A stretch of DNA of 64,000 bases, from assembly GCA_020851375.1 (NCBI GenBank), contig JADZCV010000025.1, forward strand, positions 62,001 to 126,000, given 5' to 3'. Every line of letters begins with the position of its first letter. The stretch's first letter is position 1. Positions 8,769 through 17,080 of this stretch are shown piece by piece. The translations under genes and the position numbers were made by a program. This DNA comes from Nitrospirota bacterium. GTDB taxonomy: Bacteria; Nitrospirota; 9FT-COMBO-42-15; HDB-SIOI813. The notes beneath the pieces are model-generated. The model searched no databases. It was not told the DNA's origin and saw nothing but the letters and a program-made list of their open reading frames with translations.

Positions 8769-9845
8769 ATGAGAGACCTTAAACAGGAAAATCAAAAACT
8801 TCGACGCACCCTTAAACAGGTACAGAAAGAACTTGCCTTCTTTATTAATGTAGGAAGACTTTTTACCTCTACCCTTGAACTCACTAAAGTAACAGAAATT
8901 ATTACAGAAAATGTTCAGAAAATAGTCCCTGCTGAGGCATGGTCTCTTTTATTGATGGACGAAAAAATGGACGAACTCTATTGTTCTGTTGCCAAAGGGG
9001 GCTACCTTCCAGGAGAGCTTAAAGATGTCAGGCTCAGCATAGGGGACGGTATAGCTGGAATTGTTGCAAAGCGGGGCAAACCCATGATTGTGCGGGATGT
9101 TCTAAGTCATAAAAATTGTAGTAAATACCTCAGGCAAATCAAGGGGATTGTACCAAAAGACGTCCTCTGCGTTCCAATTATCAGCAAGAAAAATACAATT
9201 GGGGTGCTGGAGCTTATAAACAGAAAAAATGGCAAGTCGTTTTCAAAGAGCGACCAGGACCTTATGATGAAATATGCTGACCAGGCATCCATGGCCATTG
9301 AACGTGCGTCCCTCTATAATAAGATGGCCAATCTTGCCATAACAGATGACCTGACGAAGTTATTTAACCTGAGATACCTTTACAGGGTACTCGACACAGA
9401 GGTTAAGCGGTGCAGAAGGTATCACTCTACATTCGCCATTATATTTTTAGACCTTGACTCCTTTAAGCTTGTTAATGATACACATGGTCATCTTATAGGC
9501 AGCAAGACCCTTGTTGAGGTGGCGAGGATGCTGGTAAGCAGCCTGAGGGATGTAGATATTATCGCACGTTATGGCGGAGATGAGTTTGTCATTGTTTTAC
9601 CTCATACTACAGTTGAAATGGCCTACCGGATTGCCGCCAGGATTCAGTATGACATAAACAAGCACCCATTTCTTACAGAAGAGGGATTGTCACTTAATAT
9701 AACTGCGAGTTTTGGAGTTGCAGGGTATCCGGATCATGCTGGTGACGAGACCGAACTTCTCAAAATAGCTGATTTGGCTATGTATACTGCCAAAGGCATG
9801 GGCAGAAACCGTGTTGTGGTTGCGTCAGACCCTGCCTTGAAATGA
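8769..9845 (+). CDS. GAF-GGDEF diguanylate cyclase
   Basis: A 358-residue soluble protein. A short coiled coil (residues 1-28) precedes a GAF sensor domain (about 30-182), and a GGDEF domain follows (about 190-352). The active site reads GGDEF at residues 269-273. An RxxD inhibitory site (260-263) sits exactly five residues upstream, so active cyclase with product inhibition is predicted. There is no membrane helix, so the signal is probably a small cytoplasmic ligand. It has its own 59-base upstream gap and ends convergent with smc (16 bases apart). Cyclic di-GMP could plausibly influence the downstream glycan cluster, but nothing in the sequence proves it. Confidence 0.93.
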   Translation: MRDLKQENQKLRRTLKQVQKELAFFINVGRLFTSTLELTKVTEIITENVQKIVPAEAWSLLLMDEKMDELYCSVAKGGYLPGELKDVRLSIGDGIAGIVAKRGKPMIVRDVLSHKNCSKYLRQIKGIVPKDVLCVPIISKKNTIGVLELINRKNGKSFSKSDQDLMMKYADQASMAIERASLYNKMANLAITDDLTKLFNLRYLYRVLDTEVKRCRRYHSTFAIIFLDLDSFKLVNDTHGHLIGSKTLVEVARMLVSSLRDVDIIARYGGDEFVIVLPHTTVEMAYRIAARIQYDINKHPFLTEEGLSLNITASFGVAGYPDHAGDETELLKIADLAMYTAKGMGRNRVVVASDPALK

Positions 9846-9861
9846 GGTTTACCCTGTTTTT

Positions 9862-12800
9862 CTATCCTACAGGCTGTAACGCCATTTCGGATTGATATTC
9901 TTCTTGTTTTTCCCGTTTTGCCAGGTGTACAGAGATTAGTTTTGAGACGCCCGGTTCTTCCATTGTTACTCCATAGAGCATGTCAGAGCCTTCCATGGTG
10001 CGTTTGTTGTGTGTAATGACCACAAACTGTGAGAAGCCCATCATTTCACGAAGGGTTCTAATATAGCGCTCCGTGTTTGTCTCATCGAGTGGTGCATCAA
10101 TTTCATCAAGAACACAGAATGGGGTCGGACGGGCAAGGAATGTTGCAAAAAGCAGTGACATGGCTGTAAGGGCCTTTTCACCACCGGAAAGGAGTGCTAA
10201 TTGGCTTACCCTCTTTCCAGGGGGCTGGGCAATAATCTCGATGCCTGATTCAAGGACATTGTTTTCATCGGTAAGTGCAAGCCTCGAGGTCCCTCCCTGG
10301 AAGAACATCTGAAACATCTGCTGGAATTTCTCATTAATAATATTGAAAGTATTAATGAACATCTCTTTTGTGGTCTTGTTGATTTTCGAGATGGTCGAGT
10401 GCAGGGTTTCACATGCCTGGGTTAGGTCAGCCTCCTGTGTGGTCATGAATTCATAACGCTGATTTAATTCCTGATATTCTTCAATGGATGCGAGGTTAAC
10501 GGGCCCCATCCTGTTTAGTTTCTCCTTCAGCGCTGCGACCTCAGCAGACAGTGTTTCCATAGTTACGTTATTCAGTAATTCCTTATGAGCAGGGTTCCCG
10601 ATCTCCCCTTCCAGTTCGACCTGGTAGGCAGTGTAAAGTGAATCCTTCAGGTGCCCTATCTGCAATCTCAACTCAGTCTTTTGCAGTTCTATCTGATTTA
10701 GGGAGCCCTTCAATCCTTCAATCTTCCGCCGCCTGTCCTTTATAGCCTCTTCCAGAGTCTTAAGCCTTTCCTCTCTGCTGTTTCTCTCCTGCTCCTTGCC
10801 GGTGACGTCTGCACAGAGGGCCTCTTTTTTAAGCCACTGCTCCTTAATAGCTGATTCTACGCCGGTTTTTTCAACAAGATACTCCTCAATGCGACCTCTT
10901 ATCTTCAGGATTTCACCTTCCTTAATATCTATAAGCCCGCTTGCCTCCTGGATGCGCAATTCAATCTCTTTTATACGTATGGACAAAGACTCCCGTTTCT
11001 CTTTCTGTGTTGCAAGTTCCAGTTTCTTTAGCGTAACTTCCCGCTGTGCCTCCTCCCACCTTTCGCGGCCGAGCCTCTGTGTCTCTATGAGTTCCTGGAT
11101 ATGCTGTTCTATCGAAAGTTGTTCCGCCACCAGGGCATGGATGTCACCTTCATGTTTCCTTAATTCTTCATTTAAGACAGCCACCTCAGAATCTATCTCC
11201 CTTTCCTCTGCGGATAGGGTCTCAATCTGGAGCTTCCGCCTTTCTTCTTCATCCCGCAGTGCCTCAAGGTCCTTCTCTGTATTTACCAGCGACAGCTCAG
11301 TCTGACGTGTCTGGCTATTGATTTCTTCGATCTGATCATTTACCAGGGCACTCTCATCTTTTGTCCGTTCAAGCTCACCCTCAAGCGAGGATACTTCCTG
11401 ACCAAGTTTAACCACATCGCCCTTGAGGTTCTTAAGTTCTTTTCTCTTCTCAATCAGTCCCTGCGATTTTCCGGTTGATACACCGCCGGCAATACGTCCG
11501 CCCGGTTCAACAATCTCGCCATCCAGGGTTGCAAATGTATAGCCTGTCTTGTCATCATTCCATAACGACAAGGCAGTATCAAGGTTATCTACAATTATGA
11601 CATCAGAGAGGAGATATTCGGCAAGCGACCTGTACTCATCTTTGCAGGTTACAAAATTCAGCGCCGGGCCGATTACAGCGTTAGAAATGGGTATAGCGCC
11701 CAATTTTTCCTTCAATAAATGGGCGTTGTCCCCATTTATCCGGGGCTTCACAGGAATAAATGAAGAGCGTCCGGCGCTCTTTGTCTTTAAAAATTCTATA
11801 GCCTTTTTCGTTTCCCCGTGATCAGTTACCACAATATTCTGAAGGCGGTCACCGAGGACGGTTTCAATTACCTTTTCCGCAGAGAAACCCTCAGTCCCTG
11901 TTACTTCAAAGAAATCGGCAACTATCCCGCGGACCCCTTCAGCATTAATCTCATTTTTTGCCTTGGAAAGGAAAAGTGACCGGACCCCTTCCTGATACCC
12001 CACAAGGTTTTTCTCCATTTCCTCAAGGGAGTGATAGCGTGCCTCACTCCTGTGAAGAAGTTCCTTCTTTGCATTAAGGCGATCTGTCAACTCATAAATT
12101 GCATCATCCAGAGAAGCAGACTTGTCTGACAGGGATTCAAGATTACGTTGCTTTTCATCCAGTATACTCCTGGTGGAGTTTCTTATATCATCAGTTGAAG
12201 ATATCCTGGTTCTGACATCTGATATTGCACCCAGGCTGTTGTTCCTCTCTGAGACGATGCGTTCCTTTAGTCGTGCCAGCTCAGAGGCCCTTGATTGAAG
12301 AGAGACCTCCCGGTTTCTTGCCTCTGTTATCCTCGTTACAATGCCAAAGAGGGTTTTACGGGCATTTTCAATCGTTTCCTGCAGGCTATGAAACTCCCTG
12401 CTTGCAGCCTCATATCTTCCCTCAACTTCATTGATGGAATCTTCCCCTTTTGAGAGGAAGTCATCAACAATGACCTTTTCCATATTATATGAGTCAAGAG
12501 ATGTGGAAAGTGACGAAATATCTTCCTTCAGTCTCGCTATCTCAGATGATATACGTTCTATCTCGCTATTTTGGTGAGTCATCTGATTGTCAATGAGCAG
12601 CAGCCTGTTTTCTTTTCCTCCGATCTCTTTTTCCATCTCGTGGAGGAACTGTTTCATGGAAGCAAGGTTCTTGTCCTCTTCTATAATAGCTGTACGCGTC
12701 TCTTCTCCATCTGCCTCAATCCTGGTGAACTCAGACAGTGCCTGCATCTCCTCATTCCTCAGCGATTCCTCCCGGCTATTCATATCCTTAAGGCTGCCAT

Positions 12801-13521
12801 CAAGATCAATATATTTTGCAACTGTAAGGGCTACGTCACGCTCCCTTATGCTGCCGGCAAGTTCCTGATAGTCTTTAGCCTTTCTGACCTGTCTGTCGAG
12901 AGAGTTTATCTGTCTCTTAACCTCTGAGATGATGTCCCGCACCCGCAGCAGGTTATGCTGAGTTGATTCTAATTTTCTGAGGGCTTCGGTCTTTCTGAAC
13001 TTGTACTTCATTATTCCGGCGGTATCTTCAATGATGGCCCTCCGGTCTTCAGGGGTAGAGGTAAGGATCTTCTCTACCCTCCCCTGTTCTATTACGGTAT
13101 GTCCTTTGAACCCTATGCCTGCATCAATGAGAATATCCCTGATGTCCTTTAACCTGCAATGGACCTTATTGATAAGATATTCGCTCTCACCAGAGCGGAA
13201 GAGCCTTCTGGTAATCTCTATTTCAGAATATTCGGAGTACTGGGAAGGGAGTTCGCCCCTTATATCCCCTATTGTGAGGGTGACCTCTGCCAGACCAATG
13301 GTCTTTCGGGACTCACTTCCGAAGAATATGACATCTTCCATCTTGTCCCCCCTGAGGGTTTTGGTACTCTGCTCGCCCATAACCCAGAGGATGGAATCAA
13401 CGACATTGCTCTTTCCGCAGCCATTTGGTCCAACGATACACGTTATCCCTGGCTGGAAATGGATAGTGGTCTTTTCGGGGAAGGTCTTAAAGCCGAAGAT
13501 TTCTAATTTCTTCAGACGCAT
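9862..13521 (-). CDS. smc: Chromosome segregation protein SMC
   Basis: A 1219-residue SMC of normal length. The Walker A GPNGCGKS is at residues 31-38. Two long coiled coils flank a hinge around 520-660 (GVRGIVADFFEV through the GGRIAGG region). The C-terminal head carries the signature LSGGEKALTAMSLLFA and the Walker B with CVLDEIDAPLDE. It forms the ATP-driven condensin ring that organises the chromosome with ScpA and ScpB, neither of which is in the window. ATG at 13521 gives the expected MRLKKLEIFGFK start of bacterial SMC. It is followed by a convergent diguanylate cyclase gene. Confidence 0.98.
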   Translation of the reverse strand: MRLKKLEIFGFKTFPEKTTIHFQPGITCIVGPNGCGKSNVVDSILWVMGEQSTKTLRGDKMEDVIFFGSESRKTIGLAEVTLTIGDIRGELPSQYSEYSEIEITRRLFRSGESEYLINKVHCRLKDIRDILIDAGIGFKGHTVIEQGRVEKILTSTPEDRRAIIEDTAGIMKYKFRKTEALRKLESTQHNLLRVRDIISEVKRQINSLDRQVRKAKDYQELAGSIRERDVALTVAKYIDLDGSLKDMNSREESLRNEEMQALSEFTRIEADGEETRTAIIEEDKNLASMKQFLHEMEKEIGGKENRLLLIDNQMTHQNSEIERISSEIARLKEDISSLSTSLDSYNMEKVIVDDFLSKGEDSINEVEGRYEAASREFHSLQETIENARKTLFGIVTRITEARNREVSLQSRASELARLKERIVSERNNSLGAISDVRTRISSTDDIRNSTRSILDEKQRNLESLSDKSASLDDAIYELTDRLNAKKELLHRSEARYHSLEEMEKNLVGYQEGVRSLFLSKAKNEINAEGVRGIVADFFEVTGTEGFSAEKVIETVLGDRLQNIVVTDHGETKKAIEFLKTKSAGRSSFIPVKPRINGDNAHLLKEKLGAIPISNAVIGPALNFVTCKDEYRSLAEYLLSDVIIVDNLDTALSLWNDDKTGYTFATLDGEIVEPGGRIAGGVSTGKSQGLIEKRKELKNLKGDVVKLGQEVSSLEGELERTKDESALVNDQIEEINSQTRQTELSLVNTEKDLEALRDEEERRKLQIETLSAEEREIDSEVAVLNEELRKHEGDIHALVAEQLSIEQHIQELIETQRLGRERWEEAQREVTLKKLELATQKEKRESLSIRIKEIELRIQEASGLIDIKEGEILKIRGRIEEYLVEKTGVESAIKEQWLKKEALCADVTGKEQERNSREERLKTLEEAIKDRRRKIEGLKGSLNQIELQKTELRLQIGHLKDSLYTAYQVELEGEIGNPAHKELLNNVTMETLSAEVAALKEKLNRMGPVNLASIEEYQELNQRYEFMTTQEADLTQACETLHSTISKINKTTKEMFINTFNIINEKFQQMFQMFFQGGTSRLALTDENNVLESGIEIIAQPPGKRVSQLALLSGGEKALTAMSLLFATFLARPTPFCVLDEIDAPLDETNTERYIRTLREMMGFSQFVVITHNKRTMEGSDMLYGVTMEEPGVSKLISVHLAKREKQEEYQSEMALQPVG

Positions 13522-13621
13522 GTGACAATTCTTATACCATACCCAAATTGGAAAGTAAAGGGAAAAATACTATGACAAGGGTAGACAGGTTCTGATTGCT
13601 ACAATATAGAGTAGACGAAAC

Positions 13622-14017
13622 TTATGCCCTTATAAGCTTCCCGGTCGCGGTTGCGATACAGGTACCGTTGCTGTCAACGACCTCTGCAATTGCCTCGAAG
13701 AAATTATTTCTTTCTTTGATAATGTTTGCTGACACAAAGACTCTTTCCCCCGTTGACAGGGGAGACTTGTAGCGAACCTCCATCCATGCAGTCACAGCAT
13801 AGATCCCAAGCTCAAACAGGAGCCTGCCCATTGCCTCATCAAGCAGCGTAGCTATTATCCCGCCATGGGTTATACCCTGATAACCCTGATGCTCAGGGCA
13901 GGGAGTAAACTCACCAGATATCGCCTTCTTTTCCCTGTCCAGGGTAAAGGCGATCTTAAGGCCAAGGGGATTTTCCTTTCCGCAGCCAAAGCATCTGTTG
14001 TTGTCAGTGAGGTTCAT
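13622..14017 (-). CDS. PaaI-family hot-dog thioesterase
   Basis: A 131-residue hot-dog-fold protein. It carries the PaaI/YbgC-like helix motif HGGIIATLLDEAMG (about residues 50-63), in which the HGG and the Asp/Glu region form the acyl-CoA site. The N-terminal NRCFGCGKENPLGLKI is also typical of this subfamily. It is predicted to hydrolyse a small-acyl or aryl-CoA thioester in the cytoplasm; the substrate is unknown. Its ATG overlaps the HEPN gene by 14 bases, so it is cotranslated with the MNT-HEPN pair upstream, an odd partnership that may be accidental. Confidence 0.88.
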   Translation of the reverse strand: MNLTDNNRCFGCGKENPLGLKIAFTLDREKKAISGEFTPCPEHQGYQGITHGGIIATLLDEAMGRLLFELGIYAVTAWMEVRYKSPLSTGERVFVSANIIKERNNFFEAIAEVVDSNGTCIATATGKLIRA

Positions 14018-14408
14018 TAGTTGCTGGAGGAGTTGGGCCTATGAGACTTTCGGCTAATGTTAAGAAATCTTCTGCACGCTTGATCTGTTCTTTAGCCTGT
14101 TCTAATGTCACTCCACATTCTACATCATAATCACAAGTGTGCCTCATTTCTTGTGCTTCCATAAGAAATCTGTGAAACTCGACCGGCACTTTACCTGTGT
14201 GAGCAAACTCGCGACCAAAAGCAGCGATAACCGCAGAATGTTTGGAAAAAGATAAGGACTCACCTTCAAGGAAGGCCTCTGCAATATAGAACATTGCATA
14301 GTATGCACGCACCACAGCAAACTCTGGATATCCGCCAGTTACGAGCAGTTTTGCAGCCGAGATGCTTTCGCGTGATTTCAAGAGGAGTCCTGATTGCTCT
14401 TCAGTCAT
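14004..14408 (-). CDS. HEPN-domain protein (UPF0332 type), partner of the MNT protein
   Basis: A 134-residue all-helical HEPN protein of the COG1895/UPF0332 group. The helix-2 signature RAYYAMFYIAEAFL (from residue 34) and a later MRHTCDYDVE segment (near 88-97) define it. The canonical R-x4-6-H ribonuclease motif is not evident, so nuclease activity is uncertain. Its ATG overlaps the stop of the MNT nucleotidyltransferase gene (ATGA at 14405-14408). Such HEPN-MNT pairs act as toxin-antitoxin or nucleotidyl-transfer modules, in which the MNT protein neutralises the HEPN toxin. It lies next to restriction genes, in keeping with a defence block. Confidence 0.88.
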   Translation of the reverse strand: MTEEQSGLLLKSRESISAAKLLVTGGYPEFAVVRAYYAMFYIAEAFLEGESLSFSKHSAVIAAFGREFAHTGKVPVEFHRFLMEAQEMRHTCDYDVECGVTLEQAKEQIKRAEDFLTLAESLIGPTPPATNEPH

Positions 14409-14728
14409 GCTGCGATTCCTTCCTTGCGAATATTCCTTAAAAGGGGGCCATTTCTGTGAAGAAAACGGTTCTCATCCATAAAGACGCAACTTATAACAGT
14501 ATCATTCTCCAATGACAACCCTGTAACTATTTCGCCGGTTCTCTGTATTTCTTCTCCAGGATTAACCATTCCCCGTAACACGACAAGCACATCTATATCT
14601 GAATCAGGATCGGCATCGCCCCTGGCATGAGAACCAAAGAGGATTACATGTGCAAGTCTATTGCCATAAAGCGCTTCCAATTGTTTTCTCAATTCAGATA
14701 CAATTTGCCTCACATCATACATCTTCAT
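14405..14728 (-). CDS. Minimal nucleotidyltransferase (MNT) antitoxin-like protein
   Basis: A 107-residue protein of the DNA polymerase beta-like nucleotidyltransferase fold. The active-site signature FGSHARGDAD..SDIDVLV spans residues 31-49 with metal-binding Asp44 and Asp46. In characterised HEPN-MNT systems the MNT enzyme adds AMP groups to the HEPN toxin and silences it. The ATG at 14728 has a GAGGAG ribosome site. A promoter (14764-14792) and a palindrome (14734-14748) sit just upstream, so the pair has its own control. Its stop overlaps the HEPN start. Confidence 0.9.
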   Translation of the reverse strand: MKMYDVRQIVSELRKQLEALYGNRLAHVILFGSHARGDADPDSDIDVLVVLRGMVNPGEEIQRTGEIVTGLSLENDTVISCVFMDENRFLHRNGPLLRNIRKEGIAA

Positions 14729-14733
14729 CTCCT

Positions 14734-14748
14734 CGTACTTGTTGTACG
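14734..14748. promoter_or_regulatory. Palindrome in the leader of the MNT-HEPN operon (possible operator)
   Basis: CGTAC (14734-14738) pairs with GTACG (14744-14748) across a 5-base loop. It lies between the predicted transcription start (near 14757) and the ribosome site of the MNT gene. The position suits an autoregulatory operator or an RNA hairpin affecting translation. No DNA-binding protein is encoded in the pair, so the regulator is unknown. Confidence 0.4.
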
Positions 14749-14763
14749 TGTTACAAATATTTT

Positions 14764-14792
14764 ATTATAATCGTTACATTAAATGATGGCAA
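14764..14792 (-). promoter_or_regulatory. Promoter of the MNT-HEPN operon
   Basis: Read on the minus strand, TTGCCA (14787-14792) and TATAAT (14764-14769) are separated by exactly 17 bases. Transcription is predicted to start near 14757, about 30 bases before the MNT ATG. The pair is therefore expressed separately from the restriction genes upstream. The 14793-14852 stretch between this promoter and the end of hsdM shows no clear terminator. Confidence 0.65.
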
Positions 14793-14852
14793 TTTTAACT
14801 TTCTTGTTCTTTTTTGTTCTGCACCACTCTTTTCTTGTCTTGTTCTATTGGA

Positions 14853-16613
14853 CTACACATTCAGTTTCCGCAGAGCTGATAATGCCCCTACGATCTCCTT
14901 TTCCTTGACCTCGATCAAGTCCAATAATTCTTCAGGTCTCCTTGTGTCCTCTTCTCCTTTTGCGTGGGGATTCACGGCCTTGAGGTCATAGACGGCGTCT
15001 TCGATTTCTTCCGCCTTGGCCGACTGCTCACGAGCCTCTTTTATCAGTTTCGTGACCTTTTGCTCGACTTCCATAATAGCCGCCTTGTCAGATGAAGTAG
15101 TCTTTTTCAGCTCACTCAGGCGCTCTTTCCATTGGGCAGCCTGCTGTTCCTTCTCACGGGCTGCGGCCTTAAAAGGCCCGGCCTCCTCCATTGCCTTATG
15201 TTTTCTTGCTGTGAAATCTATAGTCCAGCTTCGTTCGCTATCTCCCCTGGCTGGCAAGAGCTTAAAGAACTCAGCAAACCTGTCCATCGTAAAAGGGGTT
15301 TTCTTCCCGACCTTTATGTCTGAAAGGTCATAGTACCATATCTTTTCCGTGTGCTTTCCCCTGGTAAAGAAGAGGAGGTTTGTCTTCACACCGGCGCCTG
15401 CGGTGGTAAAGACACCTGCGGGAAGGCTGATGATACACCAGAGGTCAAACTCCTCAAGAAGTTTCCTCTTGGTCTGGACAAAGGCGGTCTCATTCGTCCT
15501 GAACAATACCCCTTCATCCAAAACGATCCCACAGCGGCCTCCCGGCTTCAGAGAATCCATCACATGCTGTAAAAAGAGGACTTGAGTGGCGCCTGTCTTA
15601 TATGCGAAATTAGTCTGTGCCGACTTTCCCTCTTTGCCACCGAAAGGGGGATTCATGAGCACGACATCATATTGAGGAGGGGCATCGAGGAAGAGACCGT
15701 CATAGGTCTTCTCATTCGTCAGGGTATTGCCATGCCAGATGTTGGGCTGGTCTATGCCGTGAAGGATCAGATTGGCAAGGGCAATCGGATAGATGAGGTT
15801 CTCCTTTTCGCGGCCATAGAATGTCCTGTGTTTCAGGGTCTCCAATTGATCAGCGGTCGTATCTGCACCAAGCGCATCTTTCATGTATTCATAACTCTGT
15901 GCCAGAAACCCTCCGGTTCCGCAACCCGGATCATAGACAGTCTCACCTACAACCGGATTGATCGTCTTAACCATGGCCCTGATGATCTCACGGGGTGTGA
16001 AGAACTGACCGCCGTCATTATTCTTTTCTCCCATCTTCAGGAGAAGCCCTTCATACACCTGGGAGAGACTGAATATGTGGGTGGGGTCTATCGTATGGAC
16101 ACTGACATCATGCACCTTGTCGAGCACGTCAAGGAGGTTACGCTCCGTATCAATCCGGACCCTTTCAATGCCGGACATGATCTCGCTGATGACCTTCTGG
16201 CGGGGAAAGGCATTCGGCATGCTCTCCAATCCTCTCAGATGAGGGATCAGCTCCTGATTGACAAACCTGAAGTAATCCCCCATCGGCCCATCGGTAAGCT
16301 CCTTCCGTTTCCACCCCTGCTTGTGGCCATTTTGCGAAACTGTGATTTCTTTATCAAAAGGGGCCGCCCAGTCCTGCCAGCGGTAGGGTGCGGATAAGGA
16401 GGGCTTAAACTCTATGCCAAGCGCCTCGTGCTCATCCGCCTCCCGAACCTCGGTCTCATCAAGGATGCGGAGGAACAGTATCCACGTCAGCTCAGGAACA
16501 TACTGCATCGCCCCAGCACAGTTCGACCGCCGCATGATGTCGCAGATGGATTTGATGGCGGAGTTAACCGATTGTGGGGTAGATAATTTACGGGAATTGT
16601 TATTTTCGGGCAT
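14853..16613 (-). CDS. hsdM: Type I restriction-modification methyltransferase subunit HsdM
   Basis: A 586-residue N6-adenine methyltransferase. It has an N-terminal helical HsdM_N domain (about 12-165), then the SAM-binding motif DPGCGTGGF at residues 228-236 and the catalytic NPPF at 321-324. A coiled C-terminal tail (about 480-586) is where HsdM contacts HsdS. It methylates adenine at the site chosen by HsdS, protecting host DNA. It lies downstream of hsdR, hsdS and a DUF559 gene on the same strand, starting 8 bases after the DUF559 stop. The placement of hsdM last (R-S-M) is less common than R-M-S or M-S-R. The protein looks intact. Confidence 0.96.
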   Translation of the reverse strand: MPENNNSRKLSTPQSVNSAIKSICDIMRRSNCAGAMQYVPELTWILFLRILDETEVREADEHEALGIEFKPSLSAPYRWQDWAAPFDKEITVSQNGHKQGWKRKELTDGPMGDYFRFVNQELIPHLRGLESMPNAFPRQKVISEIMSGIERVRIDTERNLLDVLDKVHDVSVHTIDPTHIFSLSQVYEGLLLKMGEKNNDGGQFFTPREIIRAMVKTINPVVGETVYDPGCGTGGFLAQSYEYMKDALGADTTADQLETLKHRTFYGREKENLIYPIALANLILHGIDQPNIWHGNTLTNEKTYDGLFLDAPPQYDVVLMNPPFGGKEGKSAQTNFAYKTGATQVLFLQHVMDSLKPGGRCGIVLDEGVLFRTNETAFVQTKRKLLEEFDLWCIISLPAGVFTTAGAGVKTNLLFFTRGKHTEKIWYYDLSDIKVGKKTPFTMDRFAEFFKLLPARGDSERSWTIDFTARKHKAMEEAGPFKAAAREKEQQAAQWKERLSELKKTTSSDKAAIMEVEQKVTKLIKEAREQSAKAEEIEDAVYDLKAVNPHAKGEEDTRRPEELLDLIEVKEKEIVGALSALRKLNV

Positions 16614-16621
16614 CTAACTTC

Positions 16622-16990
16622 TCATCCTTTTCCCCCTCCCTTGATGGGAGGGGCGAGGGGAGGGTGATCTAAACAGGTTCCCCTTATTACTTCTAATATC
16701 CCTTCGATATTTGTTAATACTTCATTATTCCAGAATCTTAAAACCTTAAATCCTTCATCTTTAAGCCATTGGTCCCTTGTATTATCCTCGTTTTCCATCA
16801 TTGAATGCTGTCCACCGTCAACTTCAATAACAATCCGCTTTTCATAACAGGCAAAATCTACAATATATTTACCAATTGCCTCTTGCCTTCTGAATTTCAG
16901 TCCTTCCATCTGCTTTGCTCTCAAATGCCTCCATAACAGATTTTCTGTGTCGGTCGACTTCTTTCTAAGAATCTTAGCTATACTGGTCAT
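16622..16990 (-). CDS. DUF559 endonuclease-domain protein (Vsr/MTH fold)
   Basis: A 122-residue DUF559 protein. Family motifs are LLWRHLRAKQMEGLKFRRQ (about 18-36), IGKYIVDFAC (about 40-49) and the nuclease-core strand IVIEVDGGQH (about 54-63). RDQWLKDEGFKVLRFWNNEV follows (about 72-91). These match the PD-(D/E)xK-like fold of the Vsr family, though function is mostly unproven. ATG at 16990 is preferred over an upstream TTG (17002). The last ~13 residues (PPLAPPIKGGGKG) are encoded by a G/C-rich hairpin repeat. A second, inverted copy of that repeat lies just upstream of the gene, so the unit looks like a repeat-bounded insert between hsdS and hsdM. Confidence 0.88.
   Translation of the reverse strand: MTSIAKILRKKSTDTENLLWRHLRAKQMEGLKFRRQEAIGKYIVDFACYEKRIVIEVDGGQHSMMENEDNTRDQWLKDEGFKVLRFWNNEVLTNIEGILEVIRGTCLDHPPLAPPIKGGGKG
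16633..16664. repeat. G/C-rich hairpin repeat at the 3' end of the DUF559 gene
   Basis: CCCCTCCC (16633-16640) pairs with GGGAGGGG (16646-16653) around the loop TTGAT, followed by a further GAGGGGAGGG. The repeat is inside the coding frame and supplies the C-terminal residues and stop of the DUF559 protein. It is an inverted copy of the hairpin at 17024-17046. Confidence 0.8.
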
Positions 16991-17023
16991 ATCATTGCTC
17001 AACTTCTGAACACCCCCACCCTG

Positions 17024-17046
17024 CCCTCCCCCATCAAGGGGGAGGG
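17024..17046. repeat. G/C-rich hairpin repeat 5' of the DUF559 gene
   Basis: CCCTCCCCC (17024-17032) pairs perfectly with GGGGGAGGG (17038-17046) around the loop ATCAA. The loop is the reverse complement of the loop in the 16633 copy, so the two copies face each other across the DUF559 gene. It lies in the 17003-17080 gap between DUF559 and hsdS. Confidence 0.8.
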
Positions 17047-17080
17047 AATTAAAATTGAACCCCTTTACACCTGCACAATA

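Noticed and set aside
10796-11305. Serine-rich + strand open frame opposite smc
   Set aside because: Ser-rich composition is the usual mirror image of a coiled-coil gene read backwards; no start signal.
15582-16397. Long + strand open frame (271 codons) opposite hsdM
   Set aside because: It lies wholly antisense to the clearly conserved hsdM, has no family motif and no ribosome site; it is a shadow frame.
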